From positions 12,271,276 to 12,335,275 of the forward strand of contig NC_135568.1 in the NCBI RefSeq assembly GCF_964340395.1: 64,000 nucleotides of DNA. Direction: 5' to 3'. Origin of the DNA: Glandiceps talaboti (lineage: Eukaryota > Hemichordata > Enteropneusta > Spengelidae). The notes under the pieces are model-generated. The model did no database searches. It saw nothing but the letters and a program-made list of their open reading frames with translations, and was not told the origin of the DNA. Shown here one piece after another: positions 35,335 to 49,124 of this stretch. Each line of letters starts with the position of its first letter. Within the stretch, counting starts at the first letter, position 1. The position numbers and the translations under genes were made by a program.

Positions 35335-36270
35335 TCTGGGAATATCATTCGCGTGCTGTATACAATACTTTCTCTTTTCTCTCTCTCTCTCTGATTGGGC
35401 TTGTGCTTTTTTTTCTATCCTGGGGGGTCACCAGAGAGCAATATTCCCCCACTCTCACTGTATGTACCTGTATTTGGGAGCTCTCGATCGCGATCGGCCT
35501 CAGACTCAACAACCAGTTTGAGTGCTCTATCAACTATCTGTAGACTTATTTTTAAATGTGAAATAGACTTTTCGTAGATGAGAGAAAACCGTTTTAGACG
35601 GTGCTTCTCACATTTCTAGGTCTTATTGTATTGAATTCCCTTGATCTTTACTTGATGTGAGTGTGTAGGAATAGACAAGATTTTTTGAATTGCTTAAAAT
35701 GAGTTTATTGCTGAGTTTTAAATTAAGAGAGTTTATGTGTGCCTGTATGTATTGTGAACTGCTATTCATACACTCGAGCAGATATTTTTTTTGTGGAAAA
35801 AAAAAACGTTAGATTAATTAAGAGTTGATGGTAGACTAGAGACATTGTACAAAATGCATGCTAATCCTTCAGTGTACAGATACTAATTTGAATGTAAATC
35901 TGAAAATGATAACTTATCAATTTCAGATTCAGATTCAAATACCACAGTTACGAATATGAATCTCAAACTGATTTGAGACTAACATCAATTTCAGATTCAT
36001 ATTCTTTTCAGAATCAAATACAAGTACATCTGTATCTTGTGATGGCATACATCCCATAATTTCAAACTGGACAAAACTGGATCCGTTCTTCCTAAGGCTG
36101 GAGTAACTCCACGGACTGAACTCTGCTATATATGCACAGCACTGCATTGAAAAAAAAAATGCCAAAAAATTTCACAAGTTTTTTTTATTTTGTCTCTGTC
36201 AGTTTTATTTAAATTTTGTTACTTGATAATCCTGTTTAAGTGATGTAATAAAACCACACTATTTGTCTTG
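35335..36270 (+). other. Probable 3' UTR of the exon-A transcript
   Basis: The sequence after the stop has no coding signal and no convincing donor. A polyadenylation signal AATAAA occurs at 36247-36252 (in GTAATAAAACC). The cleavage site is not identifiable from sequence, so the right end is approximate. Confidence 0.5.
36247..36252 (+). promoter_or_regulatory. Candidate polyadenylation signal for exon A
   Basis: Canonical AATAAA about 0.9 kb after the exon A stop codon. AT-rich DNA yields many such hexamers, so the assignment is tentative. Confidence 0.4.
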
Positions 36271-39200
36271 TAAATGTTCAAAGTTTATCGACACCTGACA
36301 GAATTTTGTGGAATATTTTATTTCTGCCCAAATTTTTTTCAACAGTAAATATTATCTTATTGTTATTATGGTAGTAGTTTACTTACTATTAAATTATTTC
36401 TGGCTTTTTTCCTTGAAAGACAGCATTTGGTGACAGTATTTATTCAAATTTGACAATAAGTAAAGTATTCCACAGTGTGTTCTTGAAGTATGTATGAGTG
36501 GATATCATATTTTTTCCCTCCAAAATAAAACAATTGCAAAATATCGTAGCGAACTCAAAATGCGATGAAAGACACTAAAAAAGGAAGATTTTCATAATTA
36601 TGCAGAACTTTTTTTCTGAAAAAAAGTTGTAAAATGTCGTATAGAACTCAAAATTTGAAGAAAGACACGTTTGAAGGAAGATCTAAATTTTGCAGAAAAT
36701 AGACATATTTTCATGATGTCCAAATGTGTTATATTTATCAATATAATTCAATCCTGACAAATCTATTCCCAAAAATGATAACTTTAGTTAGATATGACTC
36801 AAAGTTATAGAAAATTTCAATATACTAAAAAAGAACGACAAAAAATTTTCAATAGAACAATTTTTTAGTGACTTTTTTGGAGTAGAATGATAAATTATTT
36901 ATTTATCTCAAATTTTAGATGAGATTTGATTGATTTTGACCAAAAAAAAAACATGAAAACCTTCACTAGAAATGTTTGAGTGTAGAAACACAACCTTCTA
37001 TGGCCTCCATTGCTTTTTAAAAATTTACGTGAAACCATCCCATAAAAGAGTTTAGAACTGCTCCATTTCAATAGTTGGCAAATTGCCATAACTTGTAAAA
37101 TCTTGTACGACAAGTGATGTGAAAGAAGTGTGAGTGATGAACATACATACATACAGACATGTTTTTGACATGCACCATTCAACGGCGTTATCCCATTTTT
37201 ATGTACAATGATGTTGCAAATGCAAAAGTGTCAACATTTTGATACTCCAGTTGCAGAACTTTTTGACGTCGGTAATACGTCACTTTTTAACATCTTGCAG
37301 ATGCAGGTGACGAAAGTTTGAAGTTGCAAACGAAAAGTTGCGTGAAACTTTTGACAACACCAGTGCTATCTGATATAAGTTGGCAAAACTGTTTTGACAA
37401 TTTTAATATGTCAGTTTTTGACAACTCCAATTGGATCTGTCAATCATAGAATATGATTGCCATACCCCAGATTATTAAAGTTATGAGTAATTTAAATGTC
37501 ACCATGGGACATAAGATAACAGCTGTTGTAAGACAAGAAATACCGAAGATATTGATGGCCCCAGGACACCATATCAAATATCGCCTCCTCATCACTTAAC
37601 TAGTGCAGACATGCAGCACATGATGGAATATAATCAAAAATGGGAAAACAAATCCAAACATTTATCAACAATTTAAGTCAGTTTATATAATTACTGAGTC
37701 ACTTTGATTTAATTTGACACAATCCGTTGTGTAAATTCACAAATCCCCCTGAAAAAATTTATGCCAGGAAAGACTAAATTGACCAGTTCAAGTGTTTTGC
37801 CCCGAGGGCCTCTGTTCATAACCACAAGGAATTCTATAAGTTCACTCAGATCTTAATGATGAATGTATTTGCAGCAGTTGTTCCCATGTGGGCCTCTATA
37901 TGTAATCCAGAGGAATTCTGTATAGTCAGAAATACGTCAGATGTTTTGAGCCATACCATACCATGGCTTGTTTATTAGTGCATGCCTAAGTAAATTAAAA
38001 CTTAATGTGGAGCAGCCAGTCCTGTCCAACCAGGAGAGGCAATTACCCAAGATGACTGCACTCCCACTGCTCTGTACTTTGTAAAAGTTCAAATGATGTC
38101 AAGATAGGTTCTGATGCATACAGACAAGATAACTAATGGATTACATCATTTCAGTAACTTGAATGAATTCTGTAAAGAGACATAAACTAAAATTGTCATT
38201 TCTCAACTTCTACAATTTTGTAAAGTAAAGAATATTGCGAAAAAGTTAGTGAATTCTATACAAATTATCAATCAAATTATTGTTTATGTATGTTCATTCA
38301 AAACTACTTTATCAAGTAATATGACAAAGTTCCAAATTACAAAATTGAATTGTTCACAATCTTTTCTTGAAAAACCCCCCAGAAAATTTCACATTTGAAA
38401 CTGTTTGAGTCCCAAAGTATGTATAATTCCCACGTAGTTGAGTTAGTATACTTTATGCCAATTTGGTAAAAAAAACTTAGCATTCAAAAAAGTTAACTTC
38501 CAAATTTTTAGGACAGTGTCTTGCCTCGCTGTAGAAATGAAAAGGAATATAAATATCCTAGATAAACCAGCTGCCAGAACTTGATTTTAATGAGTTAAAG
38601 AGAAAAATTTACGAAGACAAGAATGTTTATCTAAAAATGTAGTAAGCTTAAAGTTGACCAATTAATTACAAATCCAGGAATGGTTGAAAGTATTCCGGAC
38701 ATTGCTGTTAGTATTATTAGACACTCTATCCATATATTAAGGCAAAGTACGACGGGAATGCTACAGGAATTGACCCCAGTGACCGCCCAATACAGGAAAG
38801 ATGTAATACTAGAAGATTTTACTTTGCATATACTGTATCAAAAATTCACATTTTTGAAAACTTTTTTGCAAATTTTGTTCTAGTTTTAGGTTCAAAATTA
38901 TTAATGAATGACATTTTTCAGAGTATGACAAAAATCGATGAAAATATTTTGTGTGGGAGGTCGATGTTTTCAATTTCTATCTGTATCTTTTCACTCTAAA
39001 GTACTTGTTACTTGTATTAGATCAGGTACAAAAAGCGTGACTGACCATATGCTAACCACATGCCCATGTGTGAGACACAGCCAAAGTTTTGACATCTTCC
39101 ACACGCTGTTGGTTAACATTAGGGCAAAGGTCAACATAAGTATGCTCAGACTGAGTGGTTATTGGTAAATGTGGGGGTCAGAGGTTAATGTTGGGTCAGA

Positions 39201-39495
39201 GGTCAATGTAAGCATTCCCAGACTAACTGGTTGGGGTCTCTGATGATCCATTAGTTGATACAGTATTTACTGTTGAGTAAACACAGAGGTGATAAAATAA
39301 ATGAATTTATACAGCAGTGTAAATTAAACACTGGAACCAGTAAAGCACCCTGTGTCAGAGTAAAATGTAAACATATCTGTACCAAGTACATCAACAAAAA
39401 TCCAACAAAAATGTAAACCAGTGGACTGACTCCACATTGAGATTCTTTATAGTGTAGTTAGGGTTAGGATTCGGTGAAGGATTCAAACATAGTTA

Positions 39496-39600
39496 GACCC
39501 CCTAAGTTGAACCTAATTTGTATGAGGGGTTTACGGCCCCCTAAGTTGAACCTAATTTGTATGAGGGGTTTACAGACCCCCTAAGTTGAACCTAATTCGT
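39496..39600. repeat. 38-bp direct repeat, 3 units
   Basis: The phrase CCCCCTAAGTTGAACCTAAT followed by TTGTATGAGGGGTTTA occurs three times in a row, the last unit truncated. Confidence 0.85.
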
Positions 39601-41340
39601 ATCTTGTACCATGAGTGCATGGTCACTTGTAGAGAGGGCAGTTAGTCACCAATCTCCTTTCATCTTATATTTTTGTAGAGCAGAATAGTTTGTTTCAATA
39701 TGGAAATTCTTACTCCCTCTCAAAAATAATTTCTAGAAACTGTAGGATTAGGTGCTGTTCATAAATAGGGTTAAGACCTCCTAATGCAAACCTGTTTTAT
39801 TGGAAACTGTCAGGAAATTCTGTTATATATTTGTAGAAAAAAAAACAGTTATTTAATTTACTTTCATCAAATAAAGCAAAAGAGTTTGTCTTAATGTTCA
39901 AACTTGCCCTCCCCCCACCCCCCCCCCCCCACCTCCACAAAAAATACCCTTTTCAAGTAATCTTCTTTCTATGCAAAGTTCAATATTAGGGTGTAACTAA
40001 ATTCATTTCAAATAAATTCTGTAAAAATTAATTAGTATAATGATGTACAATACTGTGATAACTTCTTGAAATTAAAATTAAAATTAAAGTTTTCAGAGCT
40101 GTATAGTTTATTGACGTATGCCGACATTCCACCCTATATATTTCAGCATTTGGTATAGTCTTAATTCTTTACTCAGTAGGACCAATCCACTTTTGTGCAA
40201 GATAGAAGTGGCCGCTTCTTAGATATTTATACCCCCCCCCCCTCCTTCCTGGATTGTAATATGTTGTACATACTGTGCAAGTATATATACTGACTCTGAA
40301 CTTGTTTTAGCTTACTGAGAAGCAAAAATATTTGAACCAAAATAAATCAACCTAGAAATATAATCACTTTCCAGGGATATAGCTAAAGGCCAGTAGACAG
40401 CAAAAACAACCAACCACTCAGCAATTTCTTTAAAGCTACCGGTACATACTTTTTTAGGACTTAGTATACAAAAATTCTTTGTTTCAACTACTGTATTTTG
40501 ATTGTTTGACAGATTAGTAGGTCTCCCTCATAAATATTTCTTCCTACTTTTTCTAATTTTACCTGCTATTTTTAACATCCTTGCTTTATAACTATATATA
40601 ATAAAGGTTGATTTAGTTACTTGGAATCAGTACCTTAACTTACTATGGTGATACTGCTAAATAACTTTTGTATAGTCAAACAATTTTTATCAGCCAAAGT
40701 AAAATTGATCCAAACTGTGAAAGTTATATTTCCACTAGAAAGTGTTTGTGCCAAAATAAATATATTCACAGTAATTAACGTAATCTATTAAAGTTTGTCA
40801 AATAGTTCACATGTTAATTGTCAACTGATGATGTAGTTGCTATCCCACAATGCCTCATTCTTGGTATGATCACATCATTGTGTGAAAATACAAGTCGGTG
40901 TGTTACAGTTGCAAAAAAATTCAAATTGAAAGGGGTGTAAAAATTTGCAAAAAAATCAAGTTAATGAGATGGAAAAAGTTGCAGAAATCAAATTTGACAG
41001 GGTGTAAAGTTGTAAAATATTAAATTTGATGGGGTGTAAAAAGTTGCAAAAAGTCAAAAAGGAAAAGTTGCATGAAAATAAATTTTAAAACATACAAAGT
41101 TGCAAAAAATCCCAATTAATGTAAACAGCTGCTAGAAAATGCCAAAATTAGTTTCACAGCCACAAGACAAAATGACTGTCTCATGATTAGAGTCGTTGCA
41201 TATGGATTAAATTTATCAAAAGTTCAAAGCTAGAATAGAAAGTTGTAAAAATATAAAGCAAAACTTACCCCTCCTTCCCCCAAAAACAACATAAAAGAAA
41301 GAGAAGAGCTTCTTTCCATCAGATAAATAGTTACAAATAT

Positions 41341-41558
41341 TCATTGTGCATCTAATGAATATTCATCATGTTTGCTAAGACCCATGATGCAATGGTGTTC
41401 CACTGCAAGAACAATAGTGGTGAAAGAGAGTTTCAATTGGTGTTGCTTGGCAACTGAGCGGAAATTATGTGATGTGAAATCATGAAATGACTCTCCAGAA
41501 CACAAAATGTATAAAAATACCTTTGTCTCCTGGAGTGCCATTCTCCTTTAAACATAGT
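41341..41558 (-). mobile_element. Dispersed repeat, copy 1 (minus orientation)
   Basis: The reverse complement starts TTTAAAGGAGAATGGCACTC at 41558 and includes TGGAGAGTCATTTCATGATT, as does the copy at 63801-64000. It also contains TGAATATTCAT palindromes near 41356. No coding capacity. Confidence 0.65.
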
Positions 41559-42178
41559 TATGAACTAACAGGTGTAATGTCAACATGAAATATGTAAATA
41601 CATATTTTGTGTTTTTCACCTCCGTACCATGTGTTCTGTATGTGTAGAGAGTCATATGGATGTAGGGTTATGACGAACACCTGTCCTCTGGTGGTGACAG
41701 TAGGAAATTCCTCCATACTTTCTCATAAGACAGGAAAACTGGAGTTACTCACAGGAATACACACACACAAACACACCACTCAGAGGAACACATGTCTGCC
41801 AATCAAAGCATGGATTCAAGCACAAGATGTTTGTTTGTTTGTTCTAGTTATACTTCGTTTTTTTTCACAAAAATCAAAAGTTATGAAACAAACAAAAAGA
41901 TATAAGTATAATTTTTGAAAGATTTAGAAAATTTAGAAATTTTAGAAAGTAGAAAATATCCTAATTAGTTTGTCCTCATCAATTTGATGTCGTATACAAT
42001 TAGTAAATATTTAAAATGAATATGAAGCTGGACTGTCTAAACAACAGGCGACAAAATACACAATCAGGTAAAAAAAGGTAATGTTTACCAATTTGTATAT
42101 CAAATGATATCATGTGATCGTCCATGATTATGCAGAATCACTGTAAGGATCACTTATGGAATAATGACCTTTGACATA

Positions 42179-42412
42179 AACAGGACAACATCTGATTGGC
42201 CATACAGTTGCCTAGCAACCACATTGTACCTCACATAGTGCTGACTCCATATGATAATACAGACAGGATAACATCTGATTGGTTATTCAGTTGCCTAGCA
42301 ACCATATTGTATCTCAGATAGTGCTGACCCCATATAGTAACACAGTAAGGACAACATCTGATTGGTCATTCAGTCGCCTAGCAACCACATTACACCCCAC
42401 ATACAGCTGACT
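42179..42412. repeat. 83-bp direct repeat, 3 units, each with CCAAT and RFX-type X-box motifs
   Basis: Each unit has CTGATTGG (ATTGG at 42195, 42278 and 42361) followed 7-8 bases later by GTTGCCTAGCAAC (42207-42219, 42290-42302) or the one-base variant GTCGCCTAGCAAC (42373-42385). The 13-mer is the palindromic RFX consensus. Function is not shown by sequence. Confidence 0.92.
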
Positions 42413-44284
42413 GTAGTCTTGGAAATATGATATGATATCAAAAACCAGTAATAATCTATCTTTTTAAAAAAGTGTTATTAGGTGAAAAACAAGAATATCT
42501 TAAAATGTCAAAAAGTAGTGAAATAGAGCAGAAAGTTGATGGTGAAATTATAGACACTGAAAGTAATACTAGTAGAATGATGTGATTGCTAAATCTAGGT
42601 TGTTGTGTCTTGTCATGGTTAGATGTCTTAATAGTTAGGTTTTTTAGTTTCCACCTGCTTTAACTGAGAATAAGTTGGAGTTTTGTAAAACAAAGTAACA
42701 GTAAATAGTTGATTTCTGAGGCACATTTCACAGTTAACACAAGGAGATGCTCACTGTTTAGTGGCACCATTCAACAAATTTATTTGGACCGATAAAGATA
42801 ATTATTAGTTACTTAGCCTTTTACTGGTTACTGTGAGTAAATTATCAATCCCATATTCATGAATATCGCCATGGTGATGGTATATATGCAAATTTGTCAT
42901 GGTCAGCCCAAGTTTTCAAATATGTGAATATCTTTTTTTCTTTTTCTTTTCCACCCACTGCAATACTCTTGCACGTATGACAATAATTTTTTTTAAAAGT
43001 GATGATGCCATCTCAGTGACCTTTGATCCATGACACTCTACTTTCATTCCCATCATTTATCTTTCCAGGTGGCACCAGTATACATATATATAAATGATAT
43101 GCTAATATTGATTTATATGCAAATTATATGCTAATATGTTTACTTTTATTTCATTCCAGGTTCTTATTTTCATTCCATTTTTCAGAAGTGTATGAAACCA
43201 ACGTTCTACAATCCTGTGTCTGGATCGTGTTCAGTTGTGAACAAAACACAAGAAATATCAAAAAAATAAAATCAAAGAAATTAAAGAAAATTGAGATGAG
43301 CACACACAAACATCTACATACATAATGTCCAACCAAATTACAAATCACTAAGATACACTGACGTAAATGATACCAAGGAGTTTTCCCCCCACAATTTTTT
43401 TTTCACTGTTATGTTTGTAATAGTTTCACTTTATCAAGCCAGCTGTATAAATGGGGACCTGGTAGGATAAAGATTGGTTTGTGAAAGATTTAATCTTAGA
43501 TGTAAATTCGTATTCTTATGCTAAGAATTTTGTAACCATAGCGATTGAATATTATGGATTTCAGATTTCGGCCAAATGCGCCGTTCACAATCACAAAGTC
43601 TTGCACTTTAAGGACATATATAGTAGCTAACATGTTTACACCAAAATAAATACAAACGATTTTTCTTAAAGGGCCATGTTTCAATCCCTGGTCATCGCAT
43701 TAGCATTATCTTTACAGGATTACATGAAATCATTCGTTAGTTCTAGATAAACCTTTTCTATAGTTCTGTCAGACAACTTTTTTTTCACCTAAATTTTAAT
43801 CCTAAGCCGAAGTGGGCCTTCCAATATTTTTTGTAACATTTTTCATATTCCTCAATCAAATTTGACTGATCATAATACAATGTACAAAAAAAAACTTTAG
43901 TACATGTAATATTAGAGTTGATATGAAATTTATATATTAAATATGACACTATTTTTTAACCATTTTTTCAGCTGTAGAGTAAATCTAATCCAAAAAGGGG
44001 CCTCAGTTACAGACTTTGTCATTTTTATTGATGTACAGTTTTATGAATTATGAATTCTATAGTTATCATTAAAAATTAATATAAACGTTAATAAAATCTG
44101 ATAGGTCATATTTAGTTTCTGTTAATGTCAATATGTAATATCTTGCAATATTAAAGGGAGAATTATTTCCCTGATGTAAAATTAACTTCCATAAAGTTTT
44201 ATAGTGTTAACATTGTTACCAGTACGTGGAAACAACATCAGTGATTAAATGCATGGATTATAGTCCTTCTACTTCTTGCTACAT

Positions 44285-44520
44285 GAAATATGAATATTAA
44301 AATGTGTCAGGTGGGGGGGGGGTCTTATGATAAAACACCTTCCATATCTGTGAGGGGGGGGGGATCTTATAGTAACGTTAGCATAACTTTTTTTGTGAGT
44401 GTGGTCTTATAGAACTTTGCCATAACTTAGGGGGACCTTGCCATGACATAGGGGTTTATCATAGAAAGTTTGCCATGACTTAGGGGGCCTTATAATAGAA
44501 ATCTTGCCATGACATAAAAA
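44285..44520. repeat. Degenerate G-rich repeat
   Basis: Runs of eight or nine Gs followed by TCTTATRRT, and then repeated CTTGCCATGAC(A/T)TAGGGG phrases. Loosely periodic; no coding potential. Confidence 0.6.
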
Positions 44521-45749
44521 AAAAATTTCATTTGCCTGTCATATGATAAACATTTGTTTAGCAAATTACAATTGACTTGAATTGATTAGAAAGTAGAATT
44601 GGTGATTTCATAGTGACAGATACATCAAAGTATGGTTTCGTAATTTTTTGTTTTGAAGTTTTACTATATATGAAAAATGAAAAGAGGAATTACATGTTAT
44701 GAAAATACTGGTTACTGGTTACCCCTTGCCTACCCTCCAAGATGTCCAAAATACCTCCCTGTGTAACCCCCCCCCCCCCCCATTTTCCTAGATGAGTACC
44801 CCTCCCCTTAGCTGTACTGTCGGGTGTATACATCACACTCATATACAGAATTGTCGTAAAAAAGTCTCCCTCCACTGTTTCTGGTCCAACTTTCCACAGC
44901 AACACTGCATTCAGTAGGGGTCCGGCCATATTGGATTTCATTGTTAGACCGTGGCATTCAAATACTAATGATAAACATCGTATTGAAGGGCAGATTTGTT
45001 CCTAAATGATACAAATTATGAATAACTTAATTTCTGTTCGGCAAAATTTCTATCCAAAGGAAAATATTTTGGGAAAGGTATGTACAGGAACACTGGTCGC
45101 TGGTTGACATACAACCACTAAATTTGTATACATACACTGCACTAACTTTTGGTGGAATTTTACATAATCATAATTTAACAGGATATATTTCAGAATTAAG
45201 CCAGTCTATTTTATCAATAAACTAATTATTATTAACACCATGGATGTTTTATGGTAAATGTGTATTTTTAAAAAGTAGCAAACATGTGATGTAAACTCTT
45301 TGATAGGGCAAAAGTGGTCGCAATTGAAGGCAGTGATAGACAGCATTGATACATAGGAGTTTGGCGTATATATGTCACTTTAGATTTACTTGTGAATTCA
45401 GTTTTGTCTTCTTTTTCTCAATACATAAGATACATAAAATATATTTATACTATTCGCACAACCCAGAGCATTAATATTCCACTGATGCAACGAATTGAGG
45501 GAATTAGCACTATTTTACTTTTGAAATTATTTTAAGTTTTAATTAATATAGTCTGTAAGATCCATGCCACGTTATCAGCCAGCACTCATTTTAGAAGCCA
45601 GATAGGGCTGAACAACACAACGTTTTTTACAGTTATCTTTGAAAGAGATGCTTCAAAAGTTGTTTCTGAATAATAAAAATGAAAATAATATTGAGATAAA
45701 TATTAGGTATACATTTATAAAATGTCTTCTGTAGTTAATATCATAATTA

Positions 45750-46108
45750 TAGTACTGTACAATTATTACCCCTGGCACAGACCCATATCAACACAGCAGC
45801 CCTATATATCTTCCTACACTCCATGGGGAGTTGCAATCTCAGTTAACTTATATCCTACAGGTCTCTCTTTATACAGCTATGTTGACGCGGTTCAAAAATC
45901 TTCAATAACCACTCACAATCAAACAAACAAACAAACAAATAGCCATTCACAAACAAACAAATACCCATTCACAAACAAACAAACAAACAAACAAATAAAT
46001 ACTCATTCACAAACAAACAGACAAATAATCAGGAGCAAGCAAGGTTCAAACCAACAATTTGGAGATTCCACATCAGCCATTCTTAACTATTCATCCATCA
46101 TGACTTCA
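45750..46108 (-). mobile_element. Old SINE copy related to 56789-57158
   Basis: TGTACAATTATTACCCCTGGC, CAGCAGCCCTATA, TATACAGCTATGTTGACGCG and the end CATTCTTAACTATTCATCCA / TCATGACTTCAC line up with the fresher copy at 56789-57158. An (ACAAA)n-rich expansion at about 45919-46020 interrupts it. The minus strand is the SINE sense strand. Confidence 0.75.
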
Positions 46109-46614
46109 CATAATTAATTTCATGTTCAGTTTCTTCATGTTCTTTACATATTCGATTATAGCAGGATGGTGTAGAACTACGCACACAGTCAATTCACGAT
46201 AAAACTTTAACCGCAAAGTTTATTCCCTTAATTTAGGATCTGACAGTGTTGTATATGAAAAATGATGGATGATGCAAATTTAAACACCACCCACCCAGCC
46301 AAGTCAAGATAAAACATAAACTGTTCAAAAACATATGTTTCTCTTGATTTAGAATCTGACAGTGTTGTACATGTGTGTGAGAAATAACAGTGAAATCTTC
46401 ATCTTTAAATTGTAGTGTTGACAAACTACAAGAAACTGACTACAAAGATTTGGTAATGTCTGGACATTTAAGGGACCTTTTGTGCATTTCATATGTGGTT
46501 GGATACAGCATGTACAGATACACTTAAATTAATATTATCAATACTGTCATTCAACAAATACTTGTTTGGGAAAGTTAATAATTTTTGATCATCTGTTCAT
46601 GTTTCTCTGCACAG

Positions 46615-46819
46615 AAAGCTATCCAAAGAGTAAGACAATTCCTTCGCACAGGGAAAATCCCTCCAGTCAAGTACCAGTCCATCCTGCCTAGTTTCCCTCC
46701 GGCTCCGGCAACTGACACGGAAACTGACAATGAGAGATGGTCAGGAAAGAATGGTAGTCCAGCTAGGGAGTCTGAAAGTGAACTTAGCTCTGGATATTTC
46801 CCACATGCACGATATGGTG
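46615..46819 (+). CDS. MYLK: Alternative exon B: variant calmodulin-binding helix plus linker
   Basis: 205 bases, phase 0 in and phase 1 out, acceptor GTTTCTCTGCACAG and donor ATGGTG/GTAAGA. It begins AAAGCT like exon A and reads KAIQRVRQFLRTGKIPPVKY, then a Pro-rich and Ser/Glu-rich linker (ATDTETDNERWSGKN, ESESELSSGY). Joined to RKWQ it keeps hydrophobics at positions 1, 5 and 8 but has Thr at position 14, with Phe and Leu at 11 and 12. A changed calmodulin affinity or register is therefore expected. It connects in phase to the C-terminal Ig exon at 59222. Inclusion is probably mutually exclusive with exon A. Confidence 0.92.
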
Positions 46820-49124
46820 GTAAGAAGAATTAAATGAAAACTGTATGTCATGTGTGTTTCTCCTTAGTGCAATATTAGATTAATAGTTGTTGTATTGGCT
46901 AGTGGCAGTCTTCGACCAAGTGAAGTATAAATTGTCCAGGTGTCAAGAGACAAGATTTCTCTCTCCCCCCTCCCAATTAATACATTTCTCCTCACTATTT
47001 GATTTTGTCTTTATTCATTAAGGCAGGTGGCCTATCCTTTTAATAAACAATTATTAATACTATTGCTATTAAGAAATATATAACGATCAAATTATTCTAA
47101 AATTAGCAGAATTACCAGTCCACTAGTTATTGGATGGCACTGTGTACACTAGCTTGATGCTCATGTGTAAACATTACAAGACTGGCTATTGTTTATTGTA
47201 ATTTTTCAGATGGCAATAAGGTTTGTTTTAATAGTTGGCAATTATATATACACCATAAGTTATAGCAATTTATTGAAATAAAAATTTATTTTTTAAAGTC
47301 ATTAGTAAAAATTAAGTACCAAACTAGAGAAAATAATTGTTTAGTTCCAGTTACCTGACCCCACATAGTTTTTCACTGCCGACCCTTAACTTCTTTTTAC
47401 ATATTCAAGAAAAAAATAATGAAATGATGAAAATTGTGAAGTCTTGCCAGAAATAGTGGATGTGGAAACTGACATCAACTTAAAAAGACAATATAAAACT
47501 ATTCTTCCAATCTGTAATGGATGTACATCTGATAGGAAGAAATAAACAACACAGAGACCATTTGGAAAACAATGGAAAACCTGAACTAGACATTCACACA
47601 TGAAGATAAAATGTGAACACAAATAAACAGTTTTGTGTTTGAGTCATCCTTGTTTCATCTGACAGTCATGTTGATTTGTGTTCACAGTCAGATAAAATAT
47701 ATCATATGTGCACTATCAGTATTCTATATTTTGCTTTATGTTATTCAGAACAAAAAAACCTGTGTGAGACATAGAAAACATTGCACTGCCAATAAACTGA
47801 AAATCATAAGTCTCTGCAGTTTGGTAGTAATGTACCAGTCACAGACCCTGGGAGTTTTGAAATAGATTATTCATTGTGTTATATAGAGGGCGCTGTCACA
47901 TGTCAGCCAAGTCGGCTCAAACTCTGATACTGAAATCTGGAAGCCATGAAGTGTCAAGACATCTCACTAAAAATATTTGAATAATCCCATTTCAGTGTTC
48001 AATTTTTGAATGCTTGATCTTTTTCTGCTACACAAAAATGACAAAAACTTGTGTAGTATGCAAAGAGTGTGGACAATTTCAAAATAAATAGATACTAAGG
48101 ATTTATTTTTAGATTTTGGATGTTAGATTATATAGTGCATAACCCCTTCCATGGCAGACACCATGATATGTAGAACGAACACGGTGACTTGGTTTGCGAA
48201 TATTTTGATAAAACTCAACCATTTTTATTCCAATTTTTTCACATTAATTCATATTTAAGAATCATAAGTACTGTTTTGATCCAAAATAAAGTTTAGATAT
48301 GTCAACAAATTGCAGAAAAACAAGAATTTTAAATGAAAAAGTTTGGTGGGCAAAAATTCTTGCTGTGTCTGTCAAAACTTTGATTCTAATTAATTCTGAA
48401 GGATCACGTAACTGATTCAGCATAATTTTGAAAAGTAATTTCCTTTATGGATTATTTGTAGGATATCATTCTAAAATAAAGGTGATATGTGTCAATAAAT
48501 TACAGACAAGAATTTTTTTCCGAATTTTGGCGGGAAAAGATTTCTGTCACTGTTGGCCAAAATTATGATTGTTATGAATACTTAATGATAAATTCTATAA
48601 TTCATGTCTGAAATAAAATTGATATGTATCAAAAGTTGTAAACTATTATTAAATAAGTTTAATTGGAACAAATTTTGTCAGAATGGGTATTTAACATAAT
48701 TTTATAATTATTATATTGAAAATAGTTTTTCTGCCAAGTTGATTAAAACATGGATGACTTACAGTGTTGTATGGCCTTTTGAACAATAACTCAAAATATT
48801 TCAAAAAAAAAAGTTTCTTTACAATTTATAGTTTTTTTTAGGGTCATTCTATGTATACCGGCATATTCTATAGAAATAAACTCTACTTTCATTTCTTTGT
48901 TATTTCACATACTTAATTACAAGGATATTTTACAGCAGAGTTCAGCTGGAAATTACTGTACACAAAGGCCCCTTAAGTTAGTTGTGATTCCCTTATCCAA
49001 GTACTGATAAATATCTTGGAGTAACCTATCTCTATTTGTTGCCAAAAAAATAATTAGAAATTTACAGTGGGAATCCCGGTTCACAGCTTCGGGTTTGAGT
49101 ACTTTGGCAGGTTAACACAACTGA

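Larger units (their letters stand above)
36271..46614. other. Intron between alternative exons A and B
   Basis: No exon recognised in 10 kb. It contains a 38-bp triple repeat (39496-39600), a dispersed repeat copy (41341-41558), an 83-bp triple repeat with RFX-like sites (42179-42412), G-rich degenerate repeats (44285-44520) and an old SINE (45750-46108). G and C homopolymers near 39910, 40230, 44770 are simple sequence. Confidence 0.75.

Noticed and set aside
46820-46833. Read-through end of exon B (short tail GKKN then stop)
   Set aside because: The donor GTG/GTAAGA is strong and the phase joins exactly to the C-terminal Ig exon, so splicing is far more likely than termination here.
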